This document shows, piece after piece, positions 8,736 through 17,150 of a DNA stretch of 64,000 nucleotides. The stretch comes from Hyphomicrobiales bacterium (GTDB lineage: Bacteria > Pseudomonadota > Alphaproteobacteria > Rhizobiales > Rhizobiaceae). Numbering within the stretch: the stretch's first letter is position 1; each line of letters opens with the position of its first letter. Where the stretch lies: NCBI GenBank assembly GCA_900468285.1, contig UBTF01000001.1, forward strand, positions 248,001 to 312,000, given 5' to 3'. Position numbers and translations under genes: made by a program. The notes under the pieces are model-generated. The model searched no databases. It was not told the DNA's origin and was given only the letters and a program-made list of their open reading frames with translations.

Positions 8736-8786
8736 TAGACCGTCATATACTTGAGTTAGGGAGCGCGTTCGTGACCTTGGGAGCAT

Positions 8787-10100
8787 ATGATGAAATACAC
8801 CGGCGTCGTTGGTTTGGCAGTTCTGCTTGTCATGCCTTTTAGTGTGCAGGCTACCGAAAACCGTGTCGATCGCATCAGGCCAGATGCACCCGCTCTGGCG
8901 GCCTATGGCAATTATCCGGTTGGCGTACGCACGATTACCGCCGTGAATGCGGATCAGGTCGATGTCGTTAACATTGAGCCCGGCAAACCATTTCCGCGAT
9001 ATGATCGCAAGCTCGCTTTGGAAGTCTGGTATCCGGCCAGCAAGGCCGGGCAGGGGGATGACTATCATGTCTTCTTACGGGATGGAAAAACCGAGGTTCC
9101 CATCAAGGGGCGGGCGCAACGAGATGCGGAACCCCTGAAACAGGACGGCAAGATATTTCCGCTCATCATCGTTTCACATGGTTATCCCGGCAATCGTTAT
9201 CTGTTGACGCCGCTTGCGGAAAACCTTGCCAGCAAAGGTTACGTTGTCGCGTCCATCGATCATACCGACAGCACATATAACGACCAGGGCGCATTCGGCA
9301 GCACATTGGTCAACAGGCCGCTCGACCAGCGCTTCGTGTTGCAGGAAATGGCGCGGCTGGGCGATGACAAGGCCAGCTTCCTTTCCGGTCTTGTCGATGT
9401 CTCGCATACGGGACTGATCGGATATTCCATGGGTGGCTACGGCGCTGTCGTCACCGCTGGCGCTGGCGTTTCCGAAAAGGCAATCGCGGCGGACTGGAGT
9501 GCAAAGCAGCGTGCCCTTGCTGTTCACGCGGCGGGAAGCAAGGACCATGCGGATCTGTTCGATCCCCGTTTCAAGGCCATCATCTCAATCGCGCCCTGGG
9601 GAATGCAGCGCGACATGTGGGACGATAAGGGCCTCTCGGAAGTAAAGGTGCCAATCTTCTTCATGGCAGGCAGCGCCGATGATGTTTCTGACTACTCCAG
9701 GGGCATAAGGCGCATCTTCGAAGGTAAGATGCCCGTCGACCGTTATCTGTTGACATTTGCCGATGCAAACCACAACGCGGCAGCGCCCATGCCCGCACCT
9801 GTCGAAAGCTGGCAGATGAGCGAGAAGCTCGGTTTTGCGCCCTTTGAACATTACGCCGACCCGGTGTGGGACACCGTGCGGATGAACAATATCGCGCAGC
9901 ATTTCGCAACCGCGTGGTTCGATCTCAAGCTCAAGAATGACCAGAGCACGGCGCCGTTTCTTGAACTGGTCGAGGATTCCGACAAGGGTGTGTGGGCGGC
10001 AAACAAGGATGGCAGCTTCAAGCCGGAGCACAGCTATTGGAACGGCTTTGCCAACCGCACAGCCAAGGGCCTGCGGCTGGAATACCGCAAGCCCGATTGA
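8787..10100 (+). CDS. exported alpha/beta hydrolase, PAF-acetylhydrolase/dienelactone hydrolase type
   Basis: A 437-residue enzyme with a signal peptide (residues 1-22, ending VQA). The alpha/beta hydrolase core shows the oxyanion segment IIVSHGYPGNRYL and the nucleophile elbow GYSMGGYG with S214. A likely catalytic Asp is in MAGSADDVSD and a His in FADANHNAAAP. The overall plan resembles bacterial platelet-activating factor acetylhydrolase-like esterases. The substrate is unknown. The start may be 8787 or the adjacent ATG at 8790. It is convergent with fghA. Confidence 0.85.
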   Translation: MMKYTGVVGLAVLLVMPFSVQATENRVDRIRPDAPALAAYGNYPVGVRTITAVNADQVDVVNIEPGKPFPRYDRKLALEVWYPASKAGQGDDYHVFLRDGKTEVPIKGRAQRDAEPLKQDGKIFPLIIVSHGYPGNRYLLTPLAENLASKGYVVASIDHTDSTYNDQGAFGSTLVNRPLDQRFVLQEMARLGDDKASFLSGLVDVSHTGLIGYSMGGYGAVVTAGAGVSEKAIAADWSAKQRALAVHAAGSKDHADLFDPRFKAIISIAPWGMQRDMWDDKGLSEVKVPIFFMAGSADDVSDYSRGIRRIFEGKMPVDRYLLTFADANHNAAAPMPAPVESWQMSEKLGFAPFEHYADPVWDTVRMNNIAQHFATAWFDLKLKNDQSTAPFLELVEDSDKGVWAANKDGSFKPEHSYWNGFANRTAKGLRLEYRKPD

Positions 10101-10116
10101 CGTCTGAAAGCGTGTC

Positions 10117-10950
10117 TCAGCCCAGACGCTCCGCGTGCCATTTCAGGTGGTCGTCCATGAATGTGGAAATGAAATAGTAGGAGTGGTCATAGCGTTCGTG
10201 CATCCGCAAGGTCAGCGAGATGTCCGTTTCCTTGACCGCTTCCTCAAACAACCAGGGGCGAAGTCCCTTTTCCAGGAAGTTGTCAGCCTTGCCCTGATCT
10301 ATGAAGAATTCCGGGAAGCGCGCGCCATCCTCTACCAGCGCGCAAGCATCATATTGCCGCCACGCTGTCTTGTCGGCTCCCAGATATTTCTCGAAAGCGG
10401 GCTCCGACCAGTCGGCGGAGGAGGGCGCGACGATGGGGGCGAAGGCTGAACAGCTTTTGAAGCGATCAGGGTTTTTCAGCGCAATCGTCATTGCGCCGTG
10501 GCCGCCCATGGAATGGCCGAAAATGCCCTGCCGGCTCATATCGACGCGGAACTGTTCTCCAATCAGAGCCGGCAGTTCCTCGGTGATGTAGTCGTACATC
10601 TGGTAATGTCTGGACCAGGGTGTTTCGGTTGCGTTTAGGTAGAAGCCCGCGCCCTTGCCCATCTGCCAGTTGGTCAGTTCATCCGGCACGTCATTGCCAC
10701 GCGGGCTCGTATCCGGGCAAACCACGATCAAGCCAAGCTCCGACGCCATGCGGCGGTACTCGCCCTTGTCCATGACGTTGGCGTGGGTGCATGTCAGGCC
10801 CGAAAGATACCAGAGCACCGGGCAGGGCTCCTGAATGGCTTTTGGCGGAACATAAACCGCAAACGTCATCTCGCAATTCGTGGTCTCGGATTCATGGGAA
10901 AACACGCCTTGCATGCCGCCGAACGCAGAGTTTTGGGAGATGATTTTCAT
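10117..10950 (-). CDS. fghA: S-formylglutathione hydrolase
   Basis: A 277-residue esterase D-family enzyme that hydrolyses S-formylglutathione in glutathione-dependent formaldehyde oxidation. Seen are VLWYLSGLTCTHANVM, the nucleophile elbow GHSMGGHGA with S147, and a C-terminal YDHSYYFI that carries the catalytic His. Length and motifs match the family closely. No formaldehyde dehydrogenase gene lies nearby; the neighbour upstream on the strand is a DUF1345 membrane protein 27 bp away. Confidence 0.95.
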   Translation of the reverse strand: MKIISQNSAFGGMQGVFSHESETTNCEMTFAVYVPPKAIQEPCPVLWYLSGLTCTHANVMDKGEYRRMASELGLIVVCPDTSPRGNDVPDELTNWQMGKGAGFYLNATETPWSRHYQMYDYITEELPALIGEQFRVDMSRQGIFGHSMGGHGAMTIALKNPDRFKSCSAFAPIVAPSSADWSEPAFEKYLGADKTAWRQYDACALVEDGARFPEFFIDQGKADNFLEKGLRPWLFEEAVKETDISLTLRMHERYDHSYYFISTFMDDHLKWHAERLG

Positions 10951-10977
10951 GGCGTATTCCTTATGTAGAGAATGAGT

Positions 10978-11640
10978 TCAGCCCGCCAGCGAAACGGCAG
11001 CGTTGACCGCCGCAGCCACAAGCACGGTGTTGAAGAAGAAAGAAACGATGGAATGCAGGAGAACGACCTTGCGCATCGATGTTCTGGTAACGGCGACATC
11101 CGATGTCTGGGCCGTCATGCCGATGACAACGGAGAAATAGAGGAACTCGTGGATGCCGGGATTGTCTGTCTCGGGAAAGTCCATACCGCCGCGAGGTTCA
11201 GTTTTTCCGGCACTTGCCGAAGGGCGCCAGAACAGGTGGGCGTAGTGGACGGCCGTCATGGTGTGAATGGTCAGCCAGCCCAGAAAGACTGAGAGAAACG
11301 CAAGTGTCAGTGACCACACGGTTTCTCCCGCCGTGTGGTTGAGGGCAACGAACAGCGACGCGACGGAGACGGCGACCGCAAAAAATGTAATGGCGATGAT
11401 GGCAACTGCTGGCAGATCGTCACTGTCCGCATGTGCTTTCAAATGCGCGGCTGTTAGGCGAGGCACGTGCGAAGAGAAAATTGCGAGATAGGTCACGAAG
11501 AAGACAATAGCTGCACCCTCGATGGCGATTGAGGGGCTGAGAACGAGGAGAGCCGCCAGCGTGGCAAGGCTCAGCCCGGCCGCAATCAGAAAAGGTCTGT
11601 GCCTGGCGTAATTTCTGGCTTTGGACTGCGGCTTTGTCAT
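10978..11640 (-). CDS. DUF1345 membrane protein
   Basis: A protein of about 220 residues with five predicted transmembrane helices, including AGLSLATLAALLVLS, GAAIVFFVTYLAIFS and SFFFNTVLVAAAVN. The motif FLYFSVVIGMTAQTSDVAVT is characteristic of DUF1345. Function is unknown; some relatives are thought to be channel-like. A start at 11682 is possible, but 11640 is chosen because GGAGAC precedes it at normal distance and the alternative would overlap the DUF188 gene by 22 bp. Confidence 0.85.
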   Translation of the reverse strand: MTKPQSKARNYARHRPFLIAAGLSLATLAALLVLSPSIAIEGAAIVFFVTYLAIFSSHVPRLTAAHLKAHADSDDLPAVAIIAITFFAVAVSVASLFVALNHTAGETVWSLTLAFLSVFLGWLTIHTMTAVHYAHLFWRPSASAGKTEPRGGMDFPETDNPGIHEFLYFSVVIGMTAQTSDVAVTRTSMRKVVLLHSIVSFFFNTVLVAAAVNAAVSLAG

Positions 11641-11660
11641 CGACGTGGTCTCCGTACGCG

Positions 11661-12107
11661 CTACTTCTTGATGCGGCGGCACATGCGGTCAAGCGTTTCA
11701 AGAAATTGAGAGCGATCCTTCGGTGAAAAAGCGGCGTTATAGCCCTTGCTTTCCCCGGTTTCGCGCAAATGGGCACCCAGATCGCGCATTGCCGTTGCCA
11801 TACCGATATTGCTCTTGTCGAAGACGCGACCCGTTGGTCCGGTGACTTGAGCGCCATTAGCAACGCAACGACCCGCCAGCGGTACATCCGCCGTAATGAC
11901 GATGTCTTCCGGTCCTGCACGCTCTGCGATCCAGTCATCGGCAGCGTCAAAAGAGCCGGAAACGATAACGTTCTTGACCATGGGGTCGCGGGACGGTCGA
12001 AGCCCGGAATTGGCGACGAATGTCACCTCCAGCCCGTGGCGTTCGGCAACTTTCAATATTTCCGGCTTTACCGGACAGGCATCGGCATCGACATAGATTT
12101 GCGGCAT
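11661..12107 (-). CDS. UPF0178/DUF188 (YaiI/YqxD family) protein
   Basis: A 148-residue protein of the YaiI/YqxD family, which has a PIN-like fold. The signature MPQIYVDADACPVKPEILKVAERH at the N-terminus and the segment VITADVPLAGRCVANGA are clear. The conserved aspartates of DADACP and ITADVPLA would form the metal site of a PIN-type nuclease, though activity in this family is unproven. It sits 65 bp downstream of a Bcr-type exporter gene. Confidence 0.92.
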   Translation of the reverse strand: MPQIYVDADACPVKPEILKVAERHGLEVTFVANSGLRPSRDPMVKNVIVSGSFDAADDWIAERAGPEDIVITADVPLAGRCVANGAQVTGPTGRVFDKSNIGMATAMRDLGAHLRETGESKGYNAAFSPKDRSQFLETLDRMCRRIKK

Positions 12108-12172
12108 CAGTCTTTCTTCTGAAGATCAGGCGTTGAATGTCTTTTAGAAGGGCAGCCGGAAATTCCCAAGCG

Positions 12173-13408
12173 CTAATTATGAGCAGGCTGTGCGGCACGT
12201 ACAGGCGAGGCGTCGCTTCGCAGGCCGATCTCCGCAAGCATCAGCGAGCAAATGCTGGCGACGACGAAGCCGGTTGCAAGATAGAGTGAAGTTCCATCAT
12301 AGAAACGGCCAAATACGAGAGCAAAGACTGTCGAAACGAGGCTTGATCCTGATGCGATGATGGACGCGCCAAAGCCTGCAATTTCGCCCAGAGACTGCAT
12401 GGCCAGCGCGTTGAGATTGCCAAAAAGCAGTCCGGTCGCAAAGAAGGTGACGAAGAGCGTTGAAAGAAAGGCCGGGAAGGGCAGTTCGTTATCGAGCAAA
12501 AGGCAGGCCGACATCATCGACACGGCTGAACCAGCAAAGCCGATGAAGGCCGCGCGCGCCATGGCCTCCATGCCGAAGCGTTGGACCAGTCTTGAATTGA
12601 GAAAGAATGCCAGTGCCATGGAGATGGCAAGGCCAGCGAAATACAGGGGCAGGCTCTCTGTGACGCCATAGGCATCGTGGAAAATATCCGCAGCCGTGCT
12701 GAGATAGAGCAACTGAGCGCCGAAAACGAGGCCGGTCGCCACGGTCAGCAACATCACGCGGGCATTGGCAACTATTCTAAAGCCGTTGGTCAGGAGAAGG
12801 CGAGGGCGTACAGGAATGCGCCGGTGCGCGGGAAGAGTTTCCGGATGGCGGATGGCCAGCCAAAGACCGAGGATCAGCGCAATCAACAGATAAGCGACGA
12901 AGATGCTGCGCCAGCCAGCGACGGAAATCAGCCCCATGGCAAGAGCAGGGGCAATCATAGGAACCAGAATAAAGAGCGTAAACATGAGTGACATGACGCG
13001 CGCCATCGCGCTGCCGTCGAATTGATCGCGGATCATGGCGCGTGTCGCGATCTTCGGACCGGAGACACCGGCACCCTGTAAGAACCGCCCCAGAACAACC
13101 ATTTCCAGAGATTGGGATGACAGAGCGATGAGCGTACCGATTGCGTAGAGCCCGAGCCCAAGCAGGAGGGCGCGCTTTCTTCCGATCGCGTCTGACAAAG
13201 GCCCGAGCAACAGTTCACCAAATGCCATGCCGAAGATGAAAAGCGAAATGACATGCTGCGTCGAAAGAAGCGGCGTGGTGCCGAACTCCTCTCCGATTGC
13301 GCGCAGACCTGGCAAAAGAGCGTCGATACTGAGCGCTGTCAACGAGGTCAAAGATGCATAGAGAATCAGGCTTTCTCGAAATTTCATGTGGCAGGCCGCT
13401 TGCGTCAT
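12173..13408 (-). CDS. Bcr/CflA-family MFS drug exporter
   Basis: A 411-residue major facilitator protein with twelve predicted helices. The N-terminal ALSIDALLPGLRAIGEEF and the loop motif GPLSDAIGRKRALLLG (MFS motif A between helices 2 and 3) are typical of Bcr/CflA drug:H+ antiporters, as is GRFLQGAGVSGPKIATRAMIRDQF. It begins 48 bp downstream of the Rrf2 regulator on the same strand, so the two probably share a transcript. The adjacent, divergent CPYC flavoprotein suggests the exported substrate may be thiol-reactive or disulfide-containing; that is inference. Confidence 0.9.
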   Translation of the reverse strand: MTQAACHMKFRESLILYASLTSLTALSIDALLPGLRAIGEEFGTTPLLSTQHVISLFIFGMAFGELLLGPLSDAIGRKRALLLGLGLYAIGTLIALSSQSLEMVVLGRFLQGAGVSGPKIATRAMIRDQFDGSAMARVMSLMFTLFILVPMIAPALAMGLISVAGWRSIFVAYLLIALILGLWLAIRHPETLPAHRRIPVRPRLLLTNGFRIVANARVMLLTVATGLVFGAQLLYLSTAADIFHDAYGVTESLPLYFAGLAISMALAFFLNSRLVQRFGMEAMARAAFIGFAGSAVSMMSACLLLDNELPFPAFLSTLFVTFFATGLLFGNLNALAMQSLGEIAGFGASIIASGSSLVSTVFALVFGRFYDGTSLYLATGFVVASICSLMLAEIGLRSDASPVRAAQPAHN

Positions 13409-13456
13409 CCAAATACGACCGTGCCTATATCAAATGGAAGGTGTGTCAAAGCGGCT

Positions 13457-13921
13457 TCATCCCAACGTGCTTTTATCCTGCCGCTGGCAGTCACCATCGT
13501 GCTGTCCGTGGTCTGGAAATGCCTCGGCGATGTCAGACAGCGTCACGCTTGCAAATCTTCGGCGCAAAAGCTCTTCTGCCTCATTAAAAACGCCCTTCAA
13601 CGTCCCGTTGACTGCCTGCTCGATAGGGCATCCGGGCATGTCATAGGCGGGTCCGACGGCAAAGATCGATGGCTCGCCAACGGCTTGGTAGACATCGAGA
13701 AGAGTGAGCTCGCTAAGGGGGCGTGCCAGTGTCCAGCCTCCGCCGTGACCCTTAACGGAGCTGACATAACCTCTGTCCCGCAAACCCGCCATCGTCCGCC
13801 TGATCACCACGGGATTGGCATCCAGCATATGCGCGATCATCTCGGAGGTCATCGCCCCGTCATGACGGCCCATATGAATAAGGACGTGAAGCATCCGTGA
13901 AAGCCGACTGTCTTGCCGCAT
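13457..13921 (-). CDS. Rrf2-family transcriptional regulator
   Basis: A 154-residue winged-helix regulator. The N-terminal SRLSRMLHVLIHMGRHDGAMTSEMIAHML, followed by the recognition helix PVVIRRTMAGLRDRGYVSSVKGHGGGW, is a textbook Rrf2 domain. Only one cysteine (in MPGCPIEQ) is found in the effector region, so an Fe-S cluster of the IscR type is unlikely. It more closely resembles YwnA-type members, or single-cysteine redox sensors. It is divergent from the CPYC flavoprotein and in line with the exporter, and a palindrome in the shared spacer is the likely operator. Confidence 0.9.
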   Translation of the reverse strand: MRQDSRLSRMLHVLIHMGRHDGAMTSEMIAHMLDANPVVIRRTMAGLRDRGYVSSVKGHGGGWTLARPLSELTLLDVYQAVGEPSIFAVGPAYDMPGCPIEQAVNGTLKGVFNEAEELLRRRFASVTLSDIAEAFPDHGQHDGDCQRQDKSTLG

Positions 13922-13985
13922 GTTGTTGTCCTCATCGCATCTGGTGGAGGCACTCTAGCACAATCAATTTTCAAGTTACAATCGA

Positions 13986-14022
13986 AGTGTCGTGAAGCGT
14001 TGACATCAAAATTCACGATACT
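13986..14022. promoter_or_regulatory. inverted-repeat operator candidate for the Rrf2 regulator
   Basis: AGTGTCGTGAA (13986-13996) and TTCACGATACT (14012-14022) form an inverted repeat with 10 of 11 positions matching and a 15-bp spacer. The arms flank the -35 box of the divergent flavoprotein promoter, the right arm ending directly at the -10 box. That is where a repressor would block polymerase. The binding protein is inferred from position. Confidence 0.65.
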
Positions 14023-14028
14023 TATGAT
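14000..14028 (+). promoter_or_regulatory. sigma-70-type promoter of the CPYC flavoprotein gene
   Basis: A perfect TTGACA (14000-14005) is followed after exactly 17 bp by TATGAT (14023-14028). The ATG at 14052 lies 23 bp downstream of the -10 box. This is an unusually strong consensus promoter and is embraced by the inverted repeat described at 13986-14022. Confidence 0.75.
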
Positions 14029-14051
14029 GTTGCGAGAAAAAGGAGTGTGTC

Positions 14052-14975
14052 ATGAGCGAGAATATTTACGACGTCATCATAATAGGCGGCAGCTATGGGG
14101 GGCTCTCTGCGGCCATGCAGCTGGGGCGTGCCCGTCGAAAGGTGCTGATCATTGACGAAGGCAAAAGGCGCAATCGCTTTGCTTCACACTCACATGGGTT
14201 CATTACGCAAGATGGCGCGGATCCCGCAGCGATTGCCGCGAAGGCTCGCGAACAAGTCATGCGGTACAGCACGGTGGGTTGGTTGGCGGGGCGCGCAGAG
14301 ACCGCACAGCGCCGCGAAGATTCCGATGCAGAATCGTTTTCTTTCGAAGTGACTGTTGGGACAGATAAATTCATCTCCCGTCGCCTGGTCCTCGCTCTCG
14401 GGGTGAGGGACATTCTTCCCGGCATTTCCGGCTTGAGCGAGCGATGGGGAAAGAGCGTGTTCCATTGCCCCTATTGCCATGGCTATGAATTGAACCAGGG
14501 CGAGATCGGTGTTCTCGCGGGCTCGGAGCTTTCCATGCATCACGCCTTGATGCTTCCGGATTGGGGGCCGACAACCTTGCTCGTCAACGGGGCATTCGAC
14601 CCGACTTCGGATCAGGTCGCAGCCCTTGCAGCTCGTGGTGTTACCATTGATACAACGCCAGTGGAGGCGATTACGGGCCACGCCGATGTGCAACTCGGCG
14701 ACGGTCGCATTTTACCCTTTGCCGGTCTGTTTGCGCTTGCACCGTTCGAAATTGCGACATCGATCCCACAACAGCTCGGCCTCGATATGGAGCACGGACC
14801 TTTGGGCTCGACGATCAAGACCGATGCAATGAAGGCAACAAGCGCGCCCGGCATCTTCGCCTGCGGCGACGCAGCCCGTCCCATGGCATCGGTTGCTCTG
14901 GCTGTAGGCGATGGAAGCCTGGCGGGCGTCAATGCCCACAGATCATTGATGTTCGGACCAGGCTTGTTACGATGA
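14052..14975 (+). CDS. thioredoxin-reductase-like FAD flavoprotein with CPYC motif (GliT/HlmI-like)
   Basis: A 307-residue FAD protein. The FAD-binding segment is VIIIGGSYGGLSAAMQLG (residues 8-25); the redox pair is C139 and C142 in FHCPYCHGYE; the C-terminal GIFACGDAARP closes the FAD domain. The NADPH-binding region, normally GGGxSA, reads GVLAGSELSMHHALML here, so NADPH binding may be absent or altered. CPYCHGYE with this change is typical of the GliT/HlmI dithiol oxidase-like branch. AAAAGGAGTG precedes the start. Substrate unknown. Confidence 0.85.
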   Translation: MSENIYDVIIIGGSYGGLSAAMQLGRARRKVLIIDEGKRRNRFASHSHGFITQDGADPAAIAAKAREQVMRYSTVGWLAGRAETAQRREDSDAESFSFEVTVGTDKFISRRLVLALGVRDILPGISGLSERWGKSVFHCPYCHGYELNQGEIGVLAGSELSMHHALMLPDWGPTTLLVNGAFDPTSDQVAALAARGVTIDTTPVEAITGHADVQLGDGRILPFAGLFALAPFEIATSIPQQLGLDMEHGPLGSTIKTDAMKATSAPGIFACGDAARPMASVALAVGDGSLAGVNAHRSLMFGPGLLR

Positions 14976-15037
14976 GGCGGGGTGTGATTTCAAAGCGGAT
15001 GAGGCAATTTTCTCAGGCCTTTGCACTGAAATGACAG

Positions 15038-15050
15038 GAAACGGGTGGTC
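15038..15050 (+). repeat. 13-bp direct repeat, copy 1 (upstream of ada)
   Basis: GAAACGGGTGGTC lies 66 bp before the ada start codon. An identical copy lies 50 bp before the next gene's start codon (16277-16289). Both copies are preceded by CACTG a few bases upstream. It may be a shared regulatory element. Confidence 0.5.
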
Positions 15051-15115
15051 ACGAAGAAAAAATAGACGCCTGAAAAACGGCGGCAATCTGCTGCAAGCGA
15101 TTCTAGGATTTCCAC

Positions 15116-16198
15116 ATGCTGTTTGATCTTCCTGACCCTGATACACTTTACGCCGCCCTGCTTGCCAGAAACGAAAGTTTCGACGGCCAAGCCTTTGTTT
15201 GCGTCTCGTCAACCGGCGTTTTTTGCCGGTTGACGTGCCCTGCACGAAAGCCGAAGCGGGAGAACTGCACGTTCTTTCCCACGATCGGCCAGTGCATCGA
15301 GGCTGGTTTCCGCCCTTGCAAGCGCTGCCATCCGCTTCAGGCCGCCGCGCTTGCAGATCCTACAATTGCCGCCCTGCTGCAGGAACTGGACAAGCGTCCT
15401 TATCTGCGGTGGTCCGAAGACCATGTGGCAAAGCTCGGTTATGACCTCTCGACGGTGCGACGAAGCTTCAAGCGGCAATTCGGGATGACATTTCTCGAAA
15501 TGGCTCGCCAGCGCCGCATACGGGAGGGCTTTGAGACGCTGGCTCTGGGCGGAAAGGTCATTACCGCGCAGCATGAGGCCAGCTTTGACTCTGCCAGCGC
15601 GTTTCGTGCCGCATTTGCTCGTCTGCTTGGCAAATCGCCAGCGGAGCTGCAATCCGATAAGCTGCTGCGGGCAACATGGATACCAACGCCGCTTGGCGAC
15701 ATGATCGCCGTCAGTAGCCGAAACCACCTTCATCTTCTGGAATTCGTGGATCGAAAGGGGCTGCCCGCCGAGCTGAAAAAGCTTGAGCAGAACTCTAAAG
15801 AGGGCATCGGTATTGGCATCATGCCTCCTTCGGAGCAGGCTGCGGCAGAGCTTGCCGAGTACTTCGCTGCCCGCTCTGCCAGGTTTCTGACGCCACTCGC
15901 GGCACCGGCAAGCGCTTTTACCCAGCACGTTTGGGATGCCCTGCGGCAGATACCGGCAGGCGAAACCCGAAGCTACTCAGACATTGCCCGCCAGATCGGG
16001 CATCCTGCTGCCACACGCGCCGTGGCCCGTGCCAACGGCGCAAATCAAATAGCCATCATGATCCCTTGTCATCGCGTCATCGGGGCCGACGGTTCTCTGA
16101 CCGGCTACGGTGGCGGGCTTTGGCGCAAGCAGCGACTGATTGAAATCGAGCGAGACCTCAAGAAGGTGACCTGTTCGGCATCAACGGTCATCGATTAG
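15116..16198 (+). CDS. ada: bifunctional Ada: methylated-DNA methyltransferase and AraC regulator
   Basis: A 360-residue protein close to the 354 of E. coli Ada. The N-terminal zinc domain contains TGVFCRLTCPARKP and GFRPCKRCHP, supplying the four cysteines, of which the first is the methylphosphotriester acceptor. An AraC-type helix-turn-helix follows (about 85-180; LSTVRRSFKRQFGMTFLEMARQRRIREG). The C-terminal domain has IPCHRVIGADGSLTGYGGG with the O6-methylguanine acceptor cysteine. It repairs alkylated DNA and activates the adaptive response. No canonical Ada box with the exact spacing was found upstream. Confidence 0.95.
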   Translation: MLFDLPDPDTLYAALLARNESFDGQAFVCVSSTGVFCRLTCPARKPKRENCTFFPTIGQCIEAGFRPCKRCHPLQAAALADPTIAALLQELDKRPYLRWSEDHVAKLGYDLSTVRRSFKRQFGMTFLEMARQRRIREGFETLALGGKVITAQHEASFDSASAFRAAFARLLGKSPAELQSDKLLRATWIPTPLGDMIAVSSRNHLHLLEFVDRKGLPAELKKLEQNSKEGIGIGIMPPSEQAAAELAEYFAARSARFLTPLAAPASAFTQHVWDALRQIPAGETRSYSDIARQIGHPAATRAVARANGANQIAIMIPCHRVIGADGSLTGYGGGLWRKQRLIEIERDLKKVTCSASTVID

Positions 16199-16276
16199 CG
16201 TCAGGTGGCTGTCGACAGGGCAGGGCGGCGCTTGACGTCGCTGCCGCGCTCTCACTGACATCAGGTGTCACTGCAA

Positions 16277-16289
16277 GAAACGGGTGGTC
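16277..16289 (+). repeat. 13-bp direct repeat, copy 2 (upstream of SDR gene)
   Basis: GAAACGGGTGGTC, identical to 15038-15050, lies 50 bp before the SDR start codon and after a CACTG element. This is the only other copy noticed in the window, but the search was by eye. Confidence 0.5.
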
Positions 16290-16338
16290 GCCGCCTTGCC
16301 CAGTCGCCTATGGCTAAGCTCCACGCAAGGAGCAAATC

Positions 16339-17088
16339 ATGGGAATGTTACAAGACAAAGTAGCCATCATTACAGGCGCATCATCCGGGATAGGTCGTGC
16401 TGCAGCGTTGCTGTTTGCTGGCGAAGGTGCTGCCGTCGTTCTCAACGCCAGAGGCGGTCCGGGTTTGGAAAAAGTCGCTGATACGATACGCGGTCAAGGC
16501 GGGAGAGCTCATATCGTGGCTGGTGACGTCAGTCGTGCGGAGACGCATGACGAACTCACCGCTGAAGCGCTGCGAATGTTCGGCGGTCTGGATATCGCTT
16601 TTAACAATGCTGGAATGGTTGGACCATTGAAACCACTTGCGGACGTTTCCGTGTCAGAATGGCAAGAAACGCTTGCGACAAACCTGACGGCAGCTTTCAT
16701 GGCAAGCCGAAGCCACATCCCCGCCATGCTCGAAAGGGGCGGTGGCTCCATCATATTCACATCCAGTTTCGTGGGAACCAGTGTCGGTCTTCCGGCAATG
16801 GGTGCCTATGCGGCTTCCAAGGCGGGATTGATGGGGCTGGTAAAGGGCATCACTGCGGACTATGCGGGCAGAGGGATCAGGGCCAATGCCCTGCTGCCCG
16901 GCGGATCGGATACTGCGATGGCTGGCGATGACGCGCAGAAGGAGTGGGCCGCCGGCCTACATGCCATGAAACGCATAGCGCAACCGGAGGAAATCGCGAA
17001 AGCCGCGCTGTTTCTTGCCAGCCCCATGGCAAGCTTTGTCGCCGGTTCTGCATTATTCGCAGACGGTGGGAACTCGGCCGTCAAATAG
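16339..17088 (+). CDS. SDR-family oxidoreductase
   Basis: A 249-residue classical short-chain dehydrogenase. The cofactor motif TGASSGIG is at 12-19, NNAG at 89-92, and the catalytic set is S142/S143, Y157 and K161 (YAASK). It ends with ASFVAGSALFADGG, the usual SDR C-terminus. NAD(P) preference and substrate cannot be determined. AAGGAG precedes the ATG. A 13-bp element shared with the ada upstream region suggests possible co-regulation with ada. Confidence 0.92.
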   Translation: MGMLQDKVAIITGASSGIGRAAALLFAGEGAAVVLNARGGPGLEKVADTIRGQGGRAHIVAGDVSRAETHDELTAEALRMFGGLDIAFNNAGMVGPLKPLADVSVSEWQETLATNLTAAFMASRSHIPAMLERGGGSIIFTSSFVGTSVGLPAMGAYAASKAGLMGLVKGITADYAGRGIRANALLPGGSDTAMAGDDAQKEWAAGLHAMKRIAQPEEIAKAALFLASPMASFVAGSALFADGGNSAVK

Positions 17089-17150
17089 CAGTGAGCTCTC
17101 ACGAGAAGGCGCGACCGGTGTTTCAAACACACCGGCCGCGGGCAGTGGCG

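Noticed and set aside
15060..15115. E. coli-type Ada box upstream of ada
   Set aside because: AATCTGCTGCAA near 15087 resembles AAT-N6-GCAA but has a 5-bp spacer, so it does not match. The 13-bp repeat is a better candidate.
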